A stretch of 5,939 nt of DNA. Origin: Spirochaetaceae bacterium. Lineage in GTDB: Bacteria; Spirochaetota; Spirochaetia; UBA9216. The notes under the pieces were generated by a model. The model was not told the DNA's origin. It worked only from the letters and a program-made list of their open reading frames with translations, and did not search any database. The translations under genes and the position numbers were made by a program. The stretch covers positions 1 to 5,939 of the forward strand of contig JAQQAK010000059.1 in assembly GCA_028527945.1 (NCBI GenBank), written 5' to 3'. How positions within the stretch are numbered: the first letter of the stretch is position 1; every line of letters starts with the position of its first letter. Positions 1-4,427 of the stretch are shown here, one piece after another.

Positions 1-1
1 A

Positions 2-109
2 ATTGATATCTTTGGTGGTGTAGACTTCGGAATGTTGTTTTTAGAGTTCTTATTTGTTCCCATAATTCAAATTCCTCTAGTGCTCGCAACACAAAAAAAT
101 ATGATTTAG
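2..109 (+). pseudogene. Upstream part of the chemoreceptor membrane domain, out of frame with the rest
   Basis: Reading from base 2, this frame gives a hydrophobic peptide (IDIFGGVDFGMLFLEFLFVP, then IIQIPLVLATQKNMI) and stops at TAG 107-109. It enters from outside the window. The sequence contains a run of seven A at 93-99. If one A is added, or a -1 slip occurs there, the reading joins the downstream frame as ATQKKYDLGVFLFLL, a natural short polar loop between two membrane segments. The same bases in the downstream frame (RNVVFRVLICSHNSNSSS) look non-coding before the A run. I therefore read this as the preceding transmembrane segment of the chemoreceptor, separated by a one-base frameshift. 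The alternative is an independent small membrane protein ending here, which I think less likely. Whether the shift is a real mutation, a phase-variable tract or a sequencing error cannot be told from the window. Confidence 0.55.
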
Positions 110-141
110 GTGTCTTTTTATTTTTACTACTTGTTAATCTG

Positions 142-1506
142 ATGTTCTTGGCAACAACATTGATGCTACCTAATTACAATCCTGAATATTTATATAAGAT
201 GGCTTTTTACTTAATCATGACTCAAATTACTAGTAGTGTTATTGCACGAGGCCGAACAATAATTGCTGCCAATCTCGTAGTTAATTTTATAGCCCTAATA
301 ACCGTCTTTATTATGTTAAGCTTAGCTGCTGTCAATCGAACAATTTTACCTTCAAGCATGAGTGCCATGGCAGAGACTCTTCTTATGCTAACTTTGACTG
401 GCTTCTTAACATTACGTGGGTCCAAGATCTTTAGTGGGGCTTTATCTATCGCAAAAGATCAGATGACCTTATCCCAATCCCGTGCTCAAAAATTGGAAAC
501 TTCTTTGTCTAATGTTAAGGAAAATCTGTATATTGGAAGAGAGTTGCTAGGAGCGTCCACCAAGATTGAAGAGTATGTTGATTCCAGTACACAGAGAATG
601 GAAGAACTTTTTAGTTTATCCAAGAATTTCATGACTCTCTTAGATGGTGTTTCTGAATTAAATAAACAGCTAAGTGTTACTTCCCAAAATAGTGATAGTT
701 TGCTTAATGCTCAAGGTTCTGCCATTGAAGAAGTTAGCAAAACTGTTAGAGTCGTCACGGATAATATTGTATCCGCACAAAAGGCCGCGGCAGAGAGAAG
801 AGATGCTGTTCAGACTTTGATATCAGCTTCCAATGCCTCAAAAGCACTACGTTCGGATGTACAAAAAGAGCTAAAAAACCTAGAAGAGAGCATCAAAGGG
901 GAGATGGCCTTTGTTAGTGTTATAGAAGATGTTGCTTCTCAAACTAGTTTATTGGCAATGAATGCTGCAATTGAAGCTTCTCACGCAGGCGATTCTGGAC
1001 GAGGTTTTTCTGTTGTTGCTTCTGAAGTTCGTAAATTAGCAGATAGAACAACTAATGAGACAAAAGCTATTTCTCAAATAGTTAAAGCCAATAATGGATC
1101 ATTGGTTTTGACGAATAAGGCTAATAATGAATCTAATTTACAATTTGATAATCTACTACAAGAAACATCCAAAGCGGCTTCAGCCATGTCTGATTTGATA
1201 GATCGCTTTGGTGATATGTCCAAGGATTCTGTTCAGATTCGCCAGAAATTGGAAAGTTTTGTTGAAGTTTCTAATAAACTCTCTACAGCCTTCATTGAAA
1301 TTAAATCCATTGCTGATAAGAATGCCGATAACTTTGCGGAAATGTATCCCTTCTTCAAGGAGATGTCCGCACATATTAAGTCTGATTTAGATGCGGTGAG
1401 AGCTATAGGAGAACAAGCCAAACGGATTGCGGAGGCTGGTAAAATGAATGTACAGAAGACTGAAGAACTAAATAATAGTATGGCTGGTCTGTCATCTGAT
1501 TCATAA
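142..1506 (+). CDS. Methyl-accepting chemotaxis protein with multi-pass N-terminal membrane domain (5' end missing or frameshifted)
   Basis: This is a chemoreceptor, expected to sit in the inner membrane and control CheA kinase through CheW. From the ATG at 142 it gives 454 residues, but that ATG lies inside a membrane segment and has no Shine-Dalgarno sequence. The frame is open back to base 7 and the true start is probably outside the window. Hydrophobic segments lie at about residues 1-10 (continuing upstream), 20-36, 40-64 and 75-91. They are followed by a long heptad-rich cytoplasmic coiled coil (about 105-450). The signalling hairpin tip is at 261-302, with IEDVASQTSLLAMNAAIEA followed by HAGDSGRGFSVVASEVRKLA. 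There is no periplasmic ligand domain and no recognisable HAMP domain, so the input is probably the membrane domain itself. There is no C-terminal NWETF-type tether. The Glu of the tip motif is conserved, but the Arg of the classical EAARAGE is His. Family assignment is secure; the ligand is unknown. Confidence 0.9.
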   Translation: MFLATTLMLPNYNPEYLYKMAFYLIMTQITSSVIARGRTIIAANLVVNFIALITVFIMLSLAAVNRTILPSSMSAMAETLLMLTLTGFLTLRGSKIFSGALSIAKDQMTLSQSRAQKLETSLSNVKENLYIGRELLGASTKIEEYVDSSTQRMEELFSLSKNFMTLLDGVSELNKQLSVTSQNSDSLLNAQGSAIEEVSKTVRVVTDNIVSAQKAAAERRDAVQTLISASNASKALRSDVQKELKNLEESIKGEMAFVSVIEDVASQTSLLAMNAAIEASHAGDSGRGFSVVASEVRKLADRTTNETKAISQIVKANNGSLVLTNKANNESNLQFDNLLQETSKAASAMSDLIDRFGDMSKDSVQIRQKLESFVEVSNKLSTAFIEIKSIADKNADNFAEMYPFFKEMSAHIKSDLDAVRAIGEQAKRIAEAGKMNVQKTEELNNSMAGLSSDS

Positions 1507-1682
1507 CTCATCCTCATGAAAAATATGATTATAAATTTCAGTGGAATAAACCATCTTCTATTATTGATATTTATCTATCACTTAAGATAAATGAACACAT
1601 TTGATAATATTAGTGCACTATTTCTTCGAATAAATAGAGTTTTATAAAAAAATAATAGCTACAAATATTTCTTATCAGAAGT
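1507..1682. other. Non-coding AT-rich gap between convergent genes
   Basis: This stretch follows the chemoreceptor stop codon and precedes the shared terminator. I see no open frame with a ribosome site. It holds one AT-only inverted repeat (ATTTATCT 1569-1576 and AGATAAAT 1585-1592, 8-base loop) without a following T-run. It is likely the 3' untranslated region of the chemoreceptor transcript. Confidence 0.6.
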
Positions 1683-1721
1683 AAAAAAGGAACCGGAAAT
1701 TATCCGGCTCCTTCTTTTTTT
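1683..1721. terminator. Bidirectional Rho-independent terminator
   Basis: The 8-bp stem is GGAACCGG (1689-1696) with CCGGCTCC (1704-1711) around a 7-base loop. It is flanked by A6 on the left (1683-1688) and TTCTTTTTTT on the right (1712-1721). On the + strand RNA the stem has one A-C mismatch. On the - strand that position is a G-U wobble and the hairpin is followed by T6, so it is slightly better for the reductase gene, whose stop codon (1720-1722) overlaps the A-rich flank. Its place between two convergent genes fits termination of both. Confidence 0.88.
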
Positions 1722-2289
1722 ATTCACGTGCAGCCTTTAAGGCATTAGCCCACCAAGCAAGTTCCTGAAGATGATTTTCAAAATCTCCAAACCAGTACCC
1801 GTCTTTTGGAATACCGTGTCCATCAAGTGCATCCCATATTGCATTAACAGTAATATGCCCTCTCATAGAAGCTACCCCAAGACAACTAAGAATCTGAATT
1901 AAATGTTCAATTGCCCGAGTGGCTCCAGTGGCTCCATATCCAACATAGGCTGCCGGCTTTTTATTCCATTCAGCTCCAATATAGTCCAAAAGATTTTTTA
2001 GGCTCCCAGGAATTGAATGATTATATTCTCCAGTTACAAATACAAAACCGTCTGCTTTATCAATCTCACCAGCAATTTTGTTCTGCAACTCGGAATATTG
2101 ATGATACATAGGAGGTGTATCCTCATTAAAAAGAGGCAAATCCCACTCCTGTAGATCCACAACTTTAAAATCCATTAAGTCTCCAGCAGTTTTTTGAGCT
2201 TCTGAGATATACCAGTCTGAAATCTGTTTTCCACTTCTCGCATTACGAGTGGTTCCAACTATAACTAAAATATTCAATTTTTCGTTCAT
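1720..2289 (-). CDS. NADPH-dependent FMN reductase family flavoprotein (NAD(P)H quinone / azo / chromate reductase type)
   Basis: This is a soluble flavodoxin-fold enzyme of 189 residues, typical of the FMN_red family, which reduces quinones, azo dyes, chromate or free flavin with NAD(P)H. The N-terminal strand NILVIVG leads into the FMN phosphate-binding loop GTTRNARSG (12-20). The family signature GEYNHSIPGSLKNLLDYI is at 87-104, and KPAAYVGYGATGATRA (111-126) forms the later flavin-side loop. The start at 2289 is chosen because GAGGAG sits 7 bases upstream. The frame extends to an ATG at 2337, but the extra 16 residues lack a ribosome site and precede the conserved strand. It lies 206 bp downstream of ahpC on the same strand and ends at a strong terminator. 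The physiological substrate is not evident. A role in quinone or oxidative-stress defence is inferred from its neighbours and from a promoter motif shared with the ahpC-oxyR region. Confidence 0.92.
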   Translation of the reverse strand: MNEKLNILVIVGTTRNARSGKQISDWYISEAQKTAGDLMDFKVVDLQEWDLPLFNEDTPPMYHQYSELQNKIAGEIDKADGFVFVTGEYNHSIPGSLKNLLDYIGAEWNKKPAAYVGYGATGATRAIEHLIQILSCLGVASMRGHITVNAIWDALDGHGIPKDGYWFGDFENHLQELAWWANALKAARE

Positions 2290-2296
2290 ATATTTA

Positions 2297-2302
2297 CTCC
2301 TC
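2297..2302 (-). promoter_or_regulatory. Ribosome binding site of the FMN reductase gene
   Basis: On the - strand GAGGAG lies 7 bases before the ATG at 2289. It decides the start in favour of MNEKLNIL over the longer frame beginning at 2337. Confidence 0.85.
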
Positions 2303-2322
2303 AATTTTTTGCAAGCTATTAA

Positions 2323-2342
2323 CATAAGTAATTGCACTTATG
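2323..2342. promoter_or_regulatory. Dyad upstream of the reductase gene, candidate OxyR/LysR-type operator
   Basis: This is a perfect inverted repeat with 7-bp arms, CATAAGT (2323-2329) and ACTTATG (2336-2342), around the 6-base spacer AATTGC. Its right half, ATTGCACTTAT (2331-2341), matches ATTGCATTTAT at 3170-3180 in the ahpC-oxyR control region at 10 of 11 bases, and that copy also lies in a dyad of similar outline. It begins 34 bases upstream of the reductase start codon, in promoter territory. The repeat and the match are seen directly; binding by OxyR is inference. Confidence 0.45.
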
Positions 2343-2365
2343 AACATTAAAGCAATAAAATTCAA
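2337..2365 (-). promoter_or_regulatory. Weak candidate promoter for the reductase gene
   Basis: On the - strand TTGAAT (2360-2365) and CATAAG (2337-2342) are 17 bp apart. Each matches the sigma-70 hexamers at 4 of 6 positions. The -10 box would overlap the dyad at 2323-2342, which would make the dyad a regulatory site at the promoter. The hexamers are poor, so this is only a suggestion; the gene could also be read through from ahpC. Confidence 0.25.
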
Positions 2366-2407
2366 ACTTGCAGCAAAGCTAAAGCATACAGTTACGGATG
2401 TATAAAC

Positions 2408-2416
2408 TTATCCACA
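2408..2416 (+). promoter_or_regulatory. Solitary perfect DnaA box
   Basis: TTATCCACA matches the strong DnaA box consensus TTATNCACA exactly. It stands alone in the ahpC-reductase gap, without a cluster of boxes or an AT-rich unwinding element arranged as an origin. It may be a DnaA titration or regulatory site, or chance. Confidence 0.35.
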
Positions 2417-2495
2417 AATATTACTTCCTTTTTTATTGTTCAATGTACAATTCAGCGTTATAGCGTGATTCATATAAAAAAACAATTTGTGCAAC

Positions 2496-3062
2496 TCAGA
2501 TTTTTCCGACCAGCTCAATCCCTGGTATCAGAGTCTGTTCCCCCGGAGTCCACTTAGCAGGACAAACCTGATCTGGGTGAGCCGCTACATATTGTGCAGC
2601 CTGAACCTTTCTCAAAAGCTCTTCAGCATTACGCCCAATGCTGTTATCATGAATTTCGCTAAGCTTGATAATGCCACCGGGAGCTGTCAAAAAAGTTCCT
2701 CTATATGCCTGACCAGCCTCTTCAATGTGTACCCCAAATGCCCTTGTCAAAAAACCTGTAGGATCTGCCAGCATCGGATACTCAATCTTTTTAATAGTGT
2801 CTGAAGCCTCATGCCATGCCATATGAACGAATTCGCTATCAGTAGAAACAGAGTAAACCTCTACACCTATTTTCTTAAACTCATCATAATGATCAGCCAT
2901 ATCTCCAAGCTCAGTAGGACAAACAAATGTAAAGTCTGCGGGATAAAAAAAGAATATTCCCCATGATGATGCTACATCCTTATCTGATATATCCTTAAAA
3001 CTTCCATTATGGTAAGCCTTAACTTTAAACTCTGGTATAATTTTATTAATAATTGATTCCAT
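2496..3062 (-). CDS. ahpC: Alkyl hydroperoxide reductase subunit C (typical 2-Cys peroxiredoxin)
   Basis: This enzyme reduces H2O2, organic hydroperoxides and peroxynitrite in the cytoplasm. At 188 residues it is collinear with E. coli AhpC (187). The peroxidatic Cys48 is in PADFTFVCPTE, with Pro41 and Thr45 completing the PxxxTxxC motif. Arg121 (AYRGTF) matches the conserved active-site Arg, and the resolving Cys167 is in HPDQVCPAKW. The C-terminus LVGKI is as in enterobacterial AhpC. The start at 3062 is supported by AAGGAG 6 bases upstream. The gene is divergent from oxyR, the classical arrangement for OxyR-controlled peroxidases, and precedes an FMN reductase gene on the same strand. No ahpF (flavin/thioredoxin-like recycling subunit) is visible, so the electron donor must be encoded elsewhere. 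No clear terminator follows: there is T7 on the - strand but no good stem. Confidence 0.97.
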   Translation of the reverse strand: MESIINKIIPEFKVKAYHNGSFKDISDKDVASSWGIFFFYPADFTFVCPTELGDMADHYDEFKKIGVEVYSVSTDSEFVHMAWHEASDTIKKIEYPMLADPTGFLTRAFGVHIEEAGQAYRGTFLTAPGGIIKLSEIHDNSIGRNAEELLRKVQAAQYVAAHPDQVCPAKWTPGEQTLIPGIELVGKI

Positions 3063-3087
3063 TATGTTCTCCTTGAATCTAATTTAT

Positions 3088-3105
3088 TTCTATTAACCAA
3101 TAGAA
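3088..3105. promoter_or_regulatory. Perfect dyad in the ahpC leader
   Basis: TTCTATT (3088-3094) and AATAGAA (3099-3105) form 7-bp arms around AACC. It contains CTAT and ATAG elements like the half-sites of E. coli OxyR, but 6 rather than 7 bases apart. It would lie at about +16 to +33 of the ahpC transcript, where it could form a short RNA hairpin, and 12 bp upstream of the oxyR -35 box. Operator or leader hairpin are both possible. Confidence 0.4.
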
Positions 3106-3116
3106 CCTCTTACTTA

Positions 3117-3146
3117 TTGACATAAATAATATATCAAACTTATTTT
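3117..3146 (+). promoter_or_regulatory. Candidate promoter of oxyR
   Basis: A perfect TTGACA (3117-3122) is followed after 18 bp by TATTTT (3141-3146, 4 of 6). Transcription would begin near 3152, giving a leader of about 60 bases before the ATG at 3214. It overlaps the ahpC promoter read in the opposite direction, so polymerase binding at the two should exclude each other. Confidence 0.5.
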
Positions 3147-3156
3147 CATCAGTAAA
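3128..3156 (-). promoter_or_regulatory. Candidate promoter of ahpC
   Basis: On the - strand TTTACT (3151-3156) and TATATT (3128-3133, 5 of 6) are separated by exactly 17 bp. Transcription would begin near 3121, about 60 bases before the ATG. The -35 box is imperfect, as expected for a promoter that needs an activator. The dyad at 3160-3181 lies immediately upstream of it, in the usual position for a LysR-type activator. Confidence 0.5.
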
Positions 3157-3159
3157 ATT

Positions 3160-3181
3160 GATAATATCTATTGCATTTATC
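3160..3181. promoter_or_regulatory. Candidate OxyR operator between ahpC and oxyR
   Basis: GATAA (3160-3164) and TTATC (3177-3181) form an inverted repeat with a 12-base spacer containing ATCTATTGC. Relative to the predicted ahpC start it covers about -39 to -60. Relative to the oxyR start it is just downstream, about +9 to +30. This fits activation of ahpC and negative autoregulation of oxyR, the known logic of the family. Its right half ATTGCATTTAT recurs with one change upstream of the reductase gene. The assignment to OxyR is inferred from position and symmetry only. Confidence 0.45.
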
Positions 3182-3213
3182 GTTTTTACCTATATATTAA
3201 AAGAGGAGACAAC

Positions 3214-4128
3214 ATGAACCTTAGAGAAATTGAATACTTTGTATCAGTTGCTGAATTGGGCCATTTCGGGAAAGCGGCTGATAAATGCTGTGTGACACAG
3301 CCTACGCTTAGTGGACAACTGAAAAAATTGGAAGATGAACTTGGTCAGCCACTTTTTGACAGAAATACAAGAAGTGTTTCTCTGACTTCTTTCGGAGAAG
3401 AGGCTTTTGTTATTGCAAAAAAGATTATGTATGAGTTCAACAACTTTCAACAACTATCAGAGCAAATAAATGATCCATTTTCTGGAGAGCTGAAACTGGG
3501 AGCCTTTCCAACACTATGTCCATGGCTATTTCCTAAACTTGCACCATTTTTCAAAAAGACTTATCCGTTAACTCATTTTCTTCTTATAGAAGAGAAGTCT
3601 CCAGTTCTTTCAAAAATGCTTGAAGATGGAGAAATTGACGCGGCTATTCTGGCTATTCCTGATGGTGGTAAAGGCATAGAAATGCTTCCACTATTTTCCG
3701 AGCCATTTTACGCACTGGTTTTTGAGAATCATCCATGGGCACATAGAAAAAAAATACCTACAGAAGATTTGGAAAATCAGAAACTGCTGCTACTTGAAGA
3801 TGGCCACTGCCTTAGGAATCAGGCTCTGGATCTATGCCATAAATATGGAGGAGATGAAGAAGGAACATTCAGAGCAACAAGCCTTGAGACTCTTCGGCAA
3901 ATGGTAAGATTAGAACAGGGAATAACACTAATTCCCCAATTAGCAGTTCCGGAGATAGAGGAATCTAACCTGAAATACATTCCATTTTCAACAACAGATG
4001 CCAGACGCGATATAGGTATATTTTTTAGGTCAACTCATCCAAAAAAGAAATTCTTTGAAGACTTTGCCCATCAAATTCACGGCCTCTGCGGAAATATTCT
4101 TCCTGCAAAAGCACTTGTTTCAGCCTGA
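3214..4128 (+). CDS. oxyR: Hydrogen peroxide-sensing LysR-type regulator OxyR
   Basis: This is a cytoplasmic transcription factor of 304 residues (E. coli OxyR has 305). It has an N-terminal winged helix-turn-helix (1-60; HFGKAADKCCVTQPTLSGQLKKLE, where the family has HFRRAADSCHVSQPTLSGQIRKLE) and a periplasmic-binding-protein-like sensor domain (about 90-300). The redox pair is intact and at the same numbers as in E. coli: Cys199 in LEDGHCLRNQA and Cys208 in ALDLCHKYG. The strongly conserved stretch HFRATSLETLRNMV appears as TFRATSLETLRQMV (218-231). Oxidation of the pair to a disulfide is the known switch. The protein carries further cysteines at 25, 26, 102 and 292. The start at 3214 has AGAGGAG 5 bases upstream. 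It is divergent from ahpC, with overlapping promoters. The length, cysteine spacing and neighbour make OxyR much more likely than another LysR regulator. Confidence 0.96.
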   Translation: MNLREIEYFVSVAELGHFGKAADKCCVTQPTLSGQLKKLEDELGQPLFDRNTRSVSLTSFGEEAFVIAKKIMYEFNNFQQLSEQINDPFSGELKLGAFPTLCPWLFPKLAPFFKKTYPLTHFLLIEEKSPVLSKMLEDGEIDAAILAIPDGGKGIEMLPLFSEPFYALVFENHPWAHRKKIPTEDLENQKLLLLEDGHCLRNQALDLCHKYGGDEEGTFRATSLETLRQMVRLEQGITLIPQLAVPEIEESNLKYIPFSTTDARRDIGIFFRSTHPKKKFFEDFAHQIHGLCGNILPAKALVSA

Positions 4129-4178
4129 AGTCTTCAAGTAACATATACCATTATAAATAAAGAGCCTCAAAAGACTTC
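4127..4178 (+). terminator. Possible weak terminator hairpin of oxyR
   Basis: GAAGTCTT (4127-4134, overlapping the stop codon) is the exact inverse of AAGACTTC (4171-4178). The loop of 36 bases is long and only TTATT follows, so function as a terminator is doubtful. No better candidate follows oxyR before 4383. Confidence 0.25.
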
Positions 4179-4427
4179 TTATTCTCGAACACAAAATTAA
4201 ATTCATCCTCAGTCAAAGCGCTTGCCCCCTACGAATAACATGATTTTCAGATTAATTATCTATATAGAGTTAATAACGCATCTAAAACTGCGTCTATTTA
4301 ATCATCAACTGGAGTTTCAATACTTATTTTGGACAGCTATATAGTAGGAACATTCTCAATTTATTGAAAAAGTTCTGATCATCTCGGACGAAAAATAAAT
4401 TCGTCCGAGGCTCTAAAGGTTTATGAA
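4129..4427. other. Non-coding region between oxyR and the kelch lipoprotein gene (convergent)
   Basis: About 300 bp hold no frame of useful length with a ribosome site on either strand. It contains the long-loop inverted repeat after oxyR, an AACGCA/TGCGTC hairpin around 4276-4295, and the strong hairpin at 4383-4409. AGAGCCTC at 4161-4168 is repeated inverted as GAGGCTCT at 4407-4414. I see no protein remnant in it. Confidence 0.6.
4383..4409. terminator. Perfect 10-bp hairpin downstream of the kelch gene
   Basis: CTCGGACGAA (4383-4392) and TTCGTCCGAG (4400-4409) pair perfectly around AAATAAA. It lies 18 bases beyond the stop codon of the kelch lipoprotein gene on the - strand. Neither side has a proper T-run directly after the stem, so it is either a terminator of reduced strength or a 3' end-protecting hairpin. 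Its position between convergent genes supports a role in ending transcripts. Confidence 0.6.

Noticed and set aside
93..140. Programmed -1 ribosomal frameshifting
   Set aside because: The slippery run is suitable, but I find no stable stem-loop or pseudoknot downstream and no internal Shine-Dalgarno upstream. A simple indel explains the data as well.
142..144. ATG at 142 as the genuine start of the chemoreceptor
   Set aside because: There is no ribosome binding site, it falls within a hydrophobic helix, and coding-like sequence continues upstream. It is kept only as the first in-frame ATG.
1569..1592. Hairpin ATTTATCT / AGATAAAT as a chemoreceptor terminator
   Set aside because: The stem is almost all A-T, the loop has 8 bases, and no T-run follows. 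The GC-containing terminator at 1683-1721 is far better.
2290..2337. Longer form of the FMN reductase starting at 2337
   Set aside because: The extra residues (MQLLMLIACKKLRSKY) precede the usual family start, have no ribosome site, and would place the dyad inside the gene. GAGGAG before 2289 is decisive.
2435..2451. Dyad ATTGT-N7-ACAAT downstream of ahpC as terminator or operator
   Set aside because: The 5-bp AT-rich arms are weak, with A rather than T after the hairpin in the ahpC direction. Such repeats are expected by chance in AT-rich DNA.
2487..2804. Open frames antisense to ahpC, oxyR, the reductase and the kelch gene
   Set aside because: They lie wholly within well-supported genes on the other strand, have no ribosome sites, and their translations resemble no family.
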